The notes below the pieces were generated by a model. That model saw only the letters and a list, made by a program, of their open reading frames with translations. It was not told where the DNA came from and searched no databases. From Legionella genomosp. 1 (GTDB taxonomy: Bacteria; Pseudomonadota; Gammaproteobacteria; Legionellales; Legionellaceae), in contig CAMBDN010000023.1 in the NCBI GenBank assembly GCA_945865355.1, positions 1 to 17,414 of the forward strand: a stretch of DNA of 17,414 nt. Reading direction: 5' to 3'. This document shows, in pieces, positions 6,033 to 13,325 of the stretch (positions are counted from its first letter, which is position 1; each line of letters starts with the position of its first letter). A program made the position numbers and the translations under genes.

Positions 6033-8462
6033 TTATTTTTGTAGCCATTGTGTAATGCTTTGTTTTGTTTCTTGGGTCACTTGAATCAATTGTTGATAAA
6101 GTTTTTCTAACTTTGAGGCGTGGCCAGCTTTGCGGTAACGTTCTAGGTATTGGCAGGCGTATTTCATTCGGGTAGTACCGCAATATAAAGTACCTCCTTT
6201 CATTTTATGCGCTAATTTTTCAATTCCATCCCAATCCTTATCGATATAGATTTTTTGCATATTAAGCAAATCACTGGGGATCTCTTTATTGGCCATGAGA
6301 GACAATATGTCATGCAACATAGCTTCATTACCAAGGCTTTCAACCGCACTATTAATATCCAAGAGGGGAAATTTATCAAGTTCAAAAAGCTGTTTTTCCT
6401 GCTCGGGTAGATCTAACCCTAATTGTCCGGTGTTAAGTACTTTATGGACGTGCTCCTTATTGGGTTGGTCTTCAATCGGCAACGAAATATATTGTTTTAC
6501 AATTGATTGCAACAAACTTAAATTTATTGGCTTGGTGTAGGCGTCGTTCATACCAGACTGTAAACAATCTTTTGTTCCTTGCGCTTTGCCATGTGCCGTT
6601 AAACCAATAATAGGCACCGATTTTTTATTTGAACACATTTCCCAATCACGTAAGCAGCGAGTAAACTCATGACCAGAGATACCGGGTAACCCAACGTCTG
6701 TGATAATTAGATCAAACTCCGTTGATTGCGCCAACTTTAAAGCAAGCTCACCATCGTTAGCAGACATAAATCGATAACCTGCTTTGGATGCCAACGATTC
6801 AATAATATGTAAAGCAACGACGTTATCCTCTACTAAAAGAAGATAAGGCGCATCCTTGCCCCCCCCCTCTCTTGTAATTGTTGCTTTTAACTCCTGCTGA
6901 GAACCCACTTCAACCCTACCATTTGTTGGATCTTCATGAGAAGGCACCATGGTTTCGAATGTCACATCATCGCAAGGTCCTACCTTAACAGTGAGATTAA
7001 AATAAAACGTTGTACCTACCCCTTCTTTACTAGTTAAACTGATATCCCCACTCAATAATTTCACATACGATTGAGCGATATGCAGTCCAACCCCATGCCC
7101 CTTATAAAGCCCCCTGTAAGAGTGTGACACGCGGGAAAAGCGATCGAATATCTTATCTTGAAGATTGGGTGGTATACCAATCCCCGTATCCTCTACTGCA
7201 AAATGAAGTTGAGCTTGCTGATGCTCAGCACTCATCGAATTGACATGAATTGTCACATAACCCTTTTGAGTAAATTTAATCGCATTACCCACTAAATTTA
7301 ATAGGATACGGTGAAGTTTAGCTCTATCAGTAACAACATATTTCGGTACACTATCAGCTATATCAATTCGTAGCTCAATGCCTTTCAGCTTTGTGGTAGG
7401 AAGCACAAGATGAGCAATATCTTGTATACAATTGTGTAGATCAAATGTTTCTCCATGGATATCATTTTCATTTACGTGCTCTGCTGAAACAACATCAAGG
7501 ATTCCATTTAGTAAACTTAATAATTGACTACCGCTTTCATAAATCCAAAGGGCATATTGCTTCTGCTCTAGGGTTTGAGCTTCTTCTTTTAAAAGGTCAG
7601 ACATTCCAACGATACCCGTTAATGGCGTACGAATATCATGACTCATGTTGGCGATAAACTCTGTTTTCGCTTTGTTGGCAATCTCTGCATCTTTTTTCGC
7701 AATACTTAGAGCAAACTCAACGTCCTTTTGGTGGGTAATATCCGTTGTAATTCCTAACACCCCAATAATCTGGTTTTTATTATCCAGCATGGGTACTTTG
7801 TTGGTAATTGCCGTGATGACTTTATTATTTGAAACAGTGATAACTTCCTCATGATTTAATTTTGCTATACCAGAATTCATAACTTCTTTATCAACATCAA
7901 CATATAGCTCAGCGCTATCTTTCCAAATAAGATCAAAATCCGTTTTTCCTTTCACTTGTGACCTAGACTCAAGCCCCGCTAATCGCGCAAACTCATCATT
8001 GCACCCTTGATATACACCATTTAAATCTTTCCAATAGAAAAACCCAGGGGCATATTTCACGGCATTTTCTAGTTGTAATATTTCGAGTTGTTCATTGTCG
8101 ACTTCGGGTTCAATTTTTCCAATAATTAAAATGGGATTGTTCTTTTTATCAAGGATATTTGTAGGAATAATTTTCCAAGTAATCTTTGTTTTTTTATTTT
8201 CATTGAATACGTAAGTAATATTATCATCTACATTTAATTGATAATTTTTTGTAATAAATGGTTGCGTTGATCTGTCTTGAAAAATACGACTAATACTGTT
8301 GTTGCAAACATCCTCTTTTTTCCATCCTAAGACTTTTTCAGCTATAGAATTGATGTTTTTAACGACTAAATCTGCTGATAGGATCAGATATAAATTATCG
8401 GTATGCTCAATGCTTAAATCAAAGAGTTTTTTGTAATCAAATTCGTTATTCTCACTACTCAT
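6033..8462 (-). CDS. Hybrid sensor histidine kinase (PAS-PAS-HisKA-HATPase-REC-HPt)
   Basis: This 809-residue phosphorelay kinase has no transmembrane segment, so it should sense a cytoplasmic signal. Domains in order: PAS about 10-118, PAS about 130-245 (YWKDLNGVYQGCNDEFARL), a short coiled coil, HisKA with the phospho-acceptor H275 in NMSHDIRTPLTG, and HATPase with N393 in LVGNAIKF, DTGIGI at 425-430 and GHGVGL at 455-460. A receiver follows with E545-D546, phospho-acceptor D589 in ITDVGLPG and K644, then an HPt domain with H752 in LAHKMKGGTLYCG. The chain His-Asp-His is complete, so a separate response regulator is expected as final acceptor; none is in the window. The architecture resembles ArcB-type kinases. 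The gene begins 54 bp after the stop of the upstream fusion enzyme, and no strong ribosome site precedes its ATG. A nine-G run encodes residues in the linker before the receiver. Confidence 0.95.
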   Translation of the reverse strand: MSSENNEFDYKKLFDLSIEHTDNLYLILSADLVVKNINSIAEKVLGWKKEDVCNNSISRIFQDRSTQPFITKNYQLNVDDNITYVFNENKKTKITWKIIPTNILDKKNNPILIIGKIEPEVDNEQLEILQLENAVKYAPGFFYWKDLNGVYQGCNDEFARLAGLESRSQVKGKTDFDLIWKDSAELYVDVDKEVMNSGIAKLNHEEVITVSNNKVITAITNKVPMLDNKNQIIGVLGITTDITHQKDVEFALSIAKKDAEIANKAKTEFIANMSHDIRTPLTGIVGMSDLLKEEAQTLEQKQYALWIYESGSQLLSLLNGILDVVSAEHVNENDIHGETFDLHNCIQDIAHLVLPTTKLKGIELRIDIADSVPKYVVTDRAKLHRILLNLVGNAIKFTQKGYVTIHVNSMSAEHQQAQLHFAVEDTGIGIPPNLQDKIFDRFSRVSHSYRGLYKGHGVGLHIAQSYVKLLSGDISLTSKEGVGTTFYFNLTVKVGPCDDVTFETMVPSHEDPTNGRVEVGSQQELKATITREGGGKDAPYLLLVEDNVVALHIIESLASKAGYRFMSANDGELALKLAQSTEFDLIITDVGLPGISGHEFTRCLRDWEMCSNKKSVPIIGLTAHGKAQGTKDCLQSGMNDAYTKPINLSLLQSIVKQYISLPIEDQPNKEHVHKVLNTGQLGLDLPEQEKQLFELDKFPLLDINSAVESLGNEAMLHDILSLMANKEIPSDLLNMQKIYIDKDWDGIEKLAHKMKGGTLYCGTTRMKYACQYLERYRKAGHASKLEKLYQQLIQVTQETKQSITQWLQK
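6859..6867 (-). repeat. Homopolymer G9 tract inside the hybrid kinase gene
   Basis: Nine consecutive C on the plus strand read as nine G in the coding strand, spanning codons for E532-G533-G534-G535. The tract falls in the linker between the ATPase domain and the receiver domain. Long G runs are prone to slippage; a one-base change would remove the receiver and HPt domains while leaving the kinase core. Confidence 0.9.
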
Positions 8463-8516
8463 TATTCAGGCCCAATCCATTCATTGAATAACTGACTTTG
8501 ATGGCTAGCAGTCTTT

Positions 8517-11500
8517 TCATTGACGCCCACACAACAAATCAATCCGCTTTGCAGTATCTGCTATCGTTGGATCGGAAAGTAAACTATAGGTCGGTATATC
8601 GATCGAAAAATTTTCTCGTAATTTGGATATTATTTGGATAGCCAGCAAAGAATTTCCACCGATTAAAACAAAACTATTATTAATGCCAATACGTACTTTA
8701 AAAATATCTTCGATAACCGAAATAACTACCTTTTCTGTTTCCGTACTTGGTTCAATAACGTCATTAAATGAATACACCTTAGAACCGTCAATTTTCTCCA
8801 GTGCAATCCGATCAATTTTTCCACTATTTGTTAATGGTATATTTTCTATTATATTAAATACTGATGGGAGCATATAAGGGGGCAGTCGATCTAATAAAAA
8901 AGAGTAGATGTTATTAATAAAGTCATCATTTATATGACCATCAATTACCAAAAATGCTTCTAAATGCTTGTCTGTATAAATGCTATTTTTAGCAATAACA
9001 ACGGCTTCTTTAATACCGGGATATTTAATTAAATGCCATTCAATTTCTTGGGGCTCAATTCTATATCCGCGAATTTTCAATTGCTCATCTTTTCGGCCTA
9101 AAAATATCAGAGACCCATCCGGAAGATATTTACCACAATCACCCGATCGATATAGTAAAGCACCGGGTATGTTACTCCATTGATCAGAAATAAATTTCTC
9201 TTGCGTTAATTGATTGCTGTTAATATATCCCTTAGCGAGACATACACCACCAATATATAGTTCACCCAAAGCACCAATAGGAACGAGTTGCTTCTCTTCA
9301 TCCAGCACCAATATTTTTGTATTTGAAATAGCATGACCAATGGGTGGGTAATTAAGCCAATCTGAGGTGTTTTGAGGAAATTCGTATGCCGTAACAACAT
9401 GTGTCTCAGAGGGTCCATAATAATTTAAAAGTTTGCAAGAACCCAACTGATTAAAAAACAATAAAAGAGACGGTGTTACTACAAGTTGTTCACCAGCAAT
9501 AATGACTTCTTTTAGGCTATCAAAATAGTCCATGTTTATTTTTGCATCAACTAAATTCTTTAAAAATGGTACAGATGTTATTAATTGCTCAACAACATTT
9601 TCTTTTATTATCTTGGAAAGACTTGGTATATCTAGTCGATCCTGTTCTGAAATTAATGTTAATGTCCCACCTGAAGAAAGCGCTGAAAAAATTTCCAGGA
9701 AACTCATATCAAAACTTAATGTCGTGAACTGCAATACATTACGCTTTTCTTTTATTTTTTCCTTGTGCCAACAAATTAAATTGGTAAGCGCCCTATGTGG
9801 CAACATCACCCCTTTGGGCTGACCCGTTGATCCGGAGGTATAAATCACATACCCAATACGATCTAAACTTACCTTTTTGATAATATTATTATCAAACCCT
9901 ATCAGTGAGTTTTCTATAATATCCTCGATGAAGAACATTTTTTTTCCATCAAAATGGACACCACAGGAGAGTGATTTTTGCGATAAAATAATAGACGCAT
10001 TAGAATCATCAAGCATAAACTTTAAATTCTTCTCACCGTAATTATGATCCAACGGTAAATAGGCCCCGCCAGCTTTCAATATCCCTAATAAACCGACAAT
10101 CATCTCAATAGATCGTTCACAATATATGGCGACTAATAGATCACCCTCTATACCTATATTTTTTAAATAATGCGCTACTCTAGTTGATTGAGAATCCAAC
10201 TCTTCATAGGTTAGGGTTTTGTCTTTGTAAACGACAGCAATTGATTTCGGATTTTGAATCGCTTGCTTTTCAAATAATTGATGAACACATACGTCGGGAA
10301 AGATGCTTCCGTTCTCAACATTATTCCATGTATGTAATAACTGAAACCGCTCCTCTGCAGTAACAACGAGTGGCTGCTCATGTCTATTTGCTATGGGCTG
10401 TTGGCAATTCAAATCTCGACGCCCCTCGACTTGAAATGATGAATGGTCAACAAACCCTATCTCTTTTGAAAATAATTCCTGTTCTGTATCGAATACACTT
10501 CCGTTAAGATCCGCTGGTTGGTTATACTGCAATAAGCGATCTATGGTTGTATTTTTTCTATTTTGGTCAACGTTTCCTATTTGATTGGCATAATTTGAAA
10601 TTAATCCTTGAAGCTGTTTAGATTGGATTAACACGCGTTCACCCAACGAGAAAGTCGATGCTTTTTGAACGACATCATCAAATTTATTACGTGCCCAAAG
10701 CAACGCTCGTTGTATATTATCAGTGTTGCTTTTGAGTACGCTATATTCGAGACTTGCTAAAAGCAGGCCATATGTAATAATTTCTCCAACTAAAGCTTGT
10801 GCCCAATAATTACCTGAAAATGGCTGAATAAAGAGTTCATTTTTGTTCAATAAACAATGCTGATTTACGCTAGCTATATTGCATTTTATTTCATCAAAAA
10901 GTTGTTTTTGATTCAATGTGTTACTAAAAAAATTCTCAAGAATTGTGTTTTTTTCAAGGGCATTTGATCCAATATACATATTAAGAGCTTCCGTAGGGCC
11001 CTCAAAAATCCTAAAAACACGCGCATCGCGAAAAATTTTCGAAACATCGCTCGCCTCTTCATATCCTCTTGCTCCCAACATTTGTACAGCAAGATCGGCC
11101 ACCCAACCCAAATATTCCGAGCCCAATATCTTAGAAATCACCAATGCTTCTTCAGGCATTTTTGCTGGGTTTTCATCATATAAATACGCGATTAAATAGA
11201 TATAATTGTCTATTGCATCAATAACCGCGGTGATTTCGCTTAATCGAATTAACGTAACCGGATTTTCTATTAATTGACCTGTAGCAATAGTACGCCGTTC
11301 AGCATAACGATACATCAATTGAACACAACGCTTCATTGCTCCGACGGTAGCGGCAGAAATACACAGCCGAATGTACATCATGTTATCCTGCGCTATCTCC
11401 ATCCCGCCACCTTCAGTACCCAATAAATTCTCGGTGGATACTTTAATATTATCCATATCGATCGAATTCTTTGAAAATCCTTGGATCCCCATTGTTGGTG

Positions 11501-12146
11501 AATCCTGACCTATATTAAGACCAGGTGTATCTTGTGGAATCAAAAAACCGCTCATTCCTAGCCAATTTTCATTAACGTCTAATTGGTGAACATATACAGC
11601 AATAACACTAGCCGATGCTCCCATCCCCACCCAACGTTTACTACCTGTTAATAACCACCCATTTTCACCATCTGCAATTGCTACTGACGTCATGGCTCTC
11701 GGATTAGATCCCGCCGCAGATTCAGTCATCGCTCCACTAGTAAAAATACGCCCGCTTGCCATCTGATTTAGATATTTGTTTTTCATACTTTCAGAAGCGT
11801 ATTTTTCTATTGTACGAGCACCCTGAATACTCTCAATAATCATTACGGCAAGCGTTAAATCAATTGCAGCAACTTGCTCAATAACACGCAATATGTCAAA
11901 AGTATTTAGCTGTAATCCCCCGTATTTACGAGAAATATGAATCCCAAAAAAACCTTGATTGCCAAGATCTAACAAAACATGAGGTGGAAAACAACGTTGC
12001 GCATCCGCTAAATGGGAATCAATGTGTAAAGACGCATACTGTCTTATCCATTGTATTAATTTATCTGCGGTGTTTTTACTATAGGTTTCATTAGACATTT
12101 GTTTAGCCCTATTCATTTGGACTTTAACTTCTTCAACATGAGTCAT
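8517..12146 (-). CDS. Acyl-CoA dehydrogenase / NRPS adenylation / carrier-protein fusion
   Basis: The 1209-residue fusion has three parts. Residues about 25-400 are an acyl-CoA dehydrogenase flavoprotein: FAD/substrate segment SGAMTESAAGSN at 137-148, GSKRWVG at 168-174, and the catalytic-base position E382 in FEGPTEA. Residues about 400-590 look like a helical C-terminal extension. Residues about 594-1120 are an NRPS adenylation domain: A3 YTSGSTGQPKG at 769-779, A4 FDMS at 812-815, A5 NYYGPSETH at 908-916, A7 YRSGD at 999-1003, A8 GRKDEQLKIRGYRIEP at 1017-1032, and A10 with K1110 in LTNSGKIDR. Residues about 1130-1205 are a carrier domain with the phosphopantetheine serine S1166 in LIGGNSLLA. 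No condensation, thioesterase or reductase domain is present. The enzyme probably activates an amino or carboxylic acid, loads it on its own carrier and desaturates it there, as separate dehydrogenases do for prolyl carriers (inference). Start: ATG with AAAGGG 8 bases upstream. The product is unknown. Confidence 0.92.
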   Translation of the reverse strand: MTHVEEVKVQMNRAKQMSNETYSKNTADKLIQWIRQYASLHIDSHLADAQRCFPPHVLLDLGNQGFFGIHISRKYGGLQLNTFDILRVIEQVAAIDLTLAVMIIESIQGARTIEKYASESMKNKYLNQMASGRIFTSGAMTESAAGSNPRAMTSVAIADGENGWLLTGSKRWVGMGASASVIAVYVHQLDVNENWLGMSGFLIPQDTPGLNIGQDSPTMGIQGFSKNSIDMDNIKVSTENLLGTEGGGMEIAQDNMMYIRLCISAATVGAMKRCVQLMYRYAERRTIATGQLIENPVTLIRLSEITAVIDAIDNYIYLIAYLYDENPAKMPEEALVISKILGSEYLGWVADLAVQMLGARGYEEASDVSKIFRDARVFRIFEGPTEALNMYIGSNALEKNTILENFFSNTLNQKQLFDEIKCNIASVNQHCLLNKNELFIQPFSGNYWAQALVGEIITYGLLLASLEYSVLKSNTDNIQRALLWARNKFDDVVQKASTFSLGERVLIQSKQLQGLISNYANQIGNVDQNRKNTTIDRLLQYNQPADLNGSVFDTEQELFSKEIGFVDHSSFQVEGRRDLNCQQPIANRHEQPLVVTAEERFQLLHTWNNVENGSIFPDVCVHQLFEKQAIQNPKSIAVVYKDKTLTYEELDSQSTRVAHYLKNIGIEGDLLVAIYCERSIEMIVGLLGILKAGGAYLPLDHNYGEKNLKFMLDDSNASIILSQKSLSCGVHFDGKKMFFIEDIIENSLIGFDNNIIKKVSLDRIGYVIYTSGSTGQPKGVMLPHRALTNLICWHKEKIKEKRNVLQFTTLSFDMSFLEIFSALSSGGTLTLISEQDRLDIPSLSKIIKENVVEQLITSVPFLKNLVDAKINMDYFDSLKEVIIAGEQLVVTPSLLLFFNQLGSCKLLNYYGPSETHVVTAYEFPQNTSDWLNYPPIGHAISNTKILVLDEEKQLVPIGALGELYIGGVCLAKGYINSNQLTQEKFISDQWSNIPGALLYRSGDCGKYLPDGSLIFLGRKDEQLKIRGYRIEPQEIEWHLIKYPGIKEAVVIAKNSIYTDKHLEAFLVIDGHINDDFINNIYSFLLDRLPPYMLPSVFNIIENIPLTNSGKIDRIALEKIDGSKVYSFNDVIEPSTETEKVVISVIEDIFKVRIGINNSFVLIGGNSLLAIQIISKLRENFSIDIPTYSLLSDPTIADTAKRIDLLCGRQ

Positions 12147-12264
12147 TAAAATTCCCTTTCACCAACTGAGCTTCATCATCACCTTGCAGAATGTTCAACC
12201 CCGCTATGGGCAAGCAACTGGGCGCACCAAACGGTCTGCAACCATCGATGATGCGCATATAATT

Positions 12265-12274
12265 ACTCATGAGT
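12265..12274. promoter_or_regulatory. Perfect 10-bp palindrome upstream of the fusion enzyme gene
   Basis: ACTCATGAGT is an exact palindrome in the 208-bp region between the fusion enzyme gene and the benE remnant. It could be an operator half-site pair for the minus-strand gene that starts 119 bp away. A single 10-mer palindrome is weak evidence. Confidence 0.2.
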
Positions 12275-12341
12275 TCAAATTAGGCGCATTTTACTGGCTG
12301 AGTTAAAAACGATCAATAGACTCGTTGGTTTTTGGATAATT

Positions 12342-12347
12342 TATAAT
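12342..12347 (+). promoter_or_regulatory. Possible -10 box ahead of the benE remnant
   Basis: TATAAT is a perfect consensus hexamer located 65 bases before the probable original start codon of the remnant. A good -35 at normal spacing is lacking; TAGACT at 12317-12322 is 19 bases away. It may be the surviving promoter of the former transporter gene. Confidence 0.35.
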
Positions 12348-12411
12348 ATTATGAATGAAAGAAATTTCCGAGGTCGTATTACGGTTTGTGAATATGAAAA
12401 TAGGACAAATC

Positions 12412-12588
12412 ATGTTTAAAGGTAATACCGTATCGAATATAACCGCAGGCTTTGTCACTGTAATGGTAGGTTTTACTAGCTCGGTTGCTATTATTTTTCA
12501 GGCCGCTTCAGCCGCTGGAGCATCATCAGCACAAGTCAACTCATGGTTGCTCGCGCTAGGGATTAGCCTGGGGGTATCTTCCATTTGA
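12412..12588 (+). pseudogene. benE: Truncated remnant of a BenE/YdcO-family transporter
   Basis: The 58 residues from ATG 12412 match the N-terminus of the BenE (benzoate/H+ symporter, YdcO) family: TAGFVTVMVGFTSSVAIIFQ, then ASAAGASSAQVNSW and LLALGISLGVSSI. E. coli YdcO reads AGFLAVLIGYASSAAIIWQAA in the same place (from memory). Intact family members have about 390 residues and a dozen membrane segments. Here the frame ends with TGA straight after GVSSI, and none of the three downstream frames continues the family sequence. AGGA at 12402-12405 lies six bases before ATG 12412, so this was probably the original start; an in-frame ATG at 12355 has no comparable site. The preserved reading frame and promoter-like hexamer suggest recent loss. 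A functional 58-residue membrane peptide is possible but unlikely. Confidence 0.8.
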
Positions 12589-12593
12589 ACACT

Positions 12594-12619
12594 AACAAGA
12601 AAGGGATTTTATTCTTGTT
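12594..12619 (+). terminator. AT-rich stem-loop after the benE remnant
   Basis: AACAAGAA (12594-12601) pairs perfectly with TTCTTGTT (12612-12619) around a ten-base loop. It begins six bases after the remnant's stop codon. The stem is AT-rich and only a short T run follows, so termination would be weak. Confidence 0.35.
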
Positions 12620-12650
12620 TCTAAAGAAGTCGCTTTAAATAATTTCGTAC

Positions 12651-12756
12651 TACGCTTCGCTGCATTCGGGATACAGTATGACATACGTTTGATTTTTACA
12701 AATTGCGTAGCCCGTATGCAACGAAGCGGAATACGGGATCATTACATATGGGCTAC
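12651..12756. repeat. Palindromic repeat cluster with GTAGCCCGTA core
   Basis: Nested inverted repeats fill most of the gap between the benE remnant and the Spy-like gene. GTAGCCCGTATG (12707-12718) pairs with CATATGGGCTAC (12745-12756) at eleven of twelve positions. CCCGTAT (12711-12717) also pairs perfectly with ATACGGG (12731-12737), an alternative inner hairpin. The segment 12651-12669 is an inverted copy of 12712-12730 at 16 of 19 positions. The GTAGCCCGTA core recurs at 16666. The element behaves like a non-coding dispersed REP/MITE-like repeat and has no recognisable ORF. Confidence 0.7.
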
Positions 12757-12767
12757 ATTTCTAATGA

Positions 12768-13205
12768 TCAGGCTATATGTCTACCATAGGAATGACCTGC
12801 ATGAGGAGTAGGTAAAAGAACCCCTACTTTTTGAAAAGCTGTTAGCTGTGTTTTTGCAAACAATGTTGTGATTTTTGCATTGTTTTCATTCAGCTGTTTA
12901 ACCAGCGGGGCAATATCGCTCCATTGTGTTTTCGGTGCTGATATTTTTCCTCTGATTTGTGTATTAAAAGACTTTTTCTCTTTCAGCAGAGGTAACATTT
13001 GCTCATTCATCCCCTGAATAATTGCATGCAGCTCTCGTTGTTGGTGTGCTGTTAATAATCTATTGTGACCTTTATGATATTGGTGTTGCACTGCGGGTGC
13101 TACTGCCGGTGCGGCTGCTGAAGCATCTTGATTAGCAAATACCATCGAAGTACTTATTAGTGATAGAGCTACCGTACTTGTTAAAACTAATTTATTAATA
13201 CGCAT
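12768..13205 (-). CDS. Spy/CpxP-like periplasmic protein with LTxxQ motifs
   Basis: The protein is 145 residues from ATG 13205, which has a strong ribosome site (AAGGAGAT about seven bases upstream). A more upstream in-frame ATG at 13232 lacks one and would precede the signal peptide with an odd nine-residue tail. The signal peptide is about 1-24, cut after MVFA. The mature protein has an Ala/Pro-rich stretch, a His-containing QHQYHKGHN segment and two LTxxQ motifs, LTAHQ at 51-55 and LTAFQ at 121-125. These are the hallmark of Spy/CpxP periplasmic chaperones, which are small helical dimers that prevent aggregation and are induced by envelope stress. Family membership rests on those motifs, size and export signal. 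Histidines near both ends could bind metal (inference). It lies 120 bp downstream of the triple-YbjQ gene on the same strand. Confidence 0.75.
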   Translation of the reverse strand: MRINKLVLTSTVALSLISTSMVFANQDASAAAPAVAPAVQHQYHKGHNRLLTAHQQRELHAIIQGMNEQMLPLLKEKKSFNTQIRGKISAPKTQWSDIAPLVKQLNENNAKITTLFAKTQLTAFQKVGVLLPTPHAGHSYGRHIA

Positions 13206-13325
13206 TTTCTTATCTCCTTTGAATAGCGTCATTGATAAGAATAACTAACCAATGTAATAGGGAAATCAATGTATCGTAACAAAACTTTTATGATAACCTT
13301 TGTTGAATTATTTAAATATACCTTA

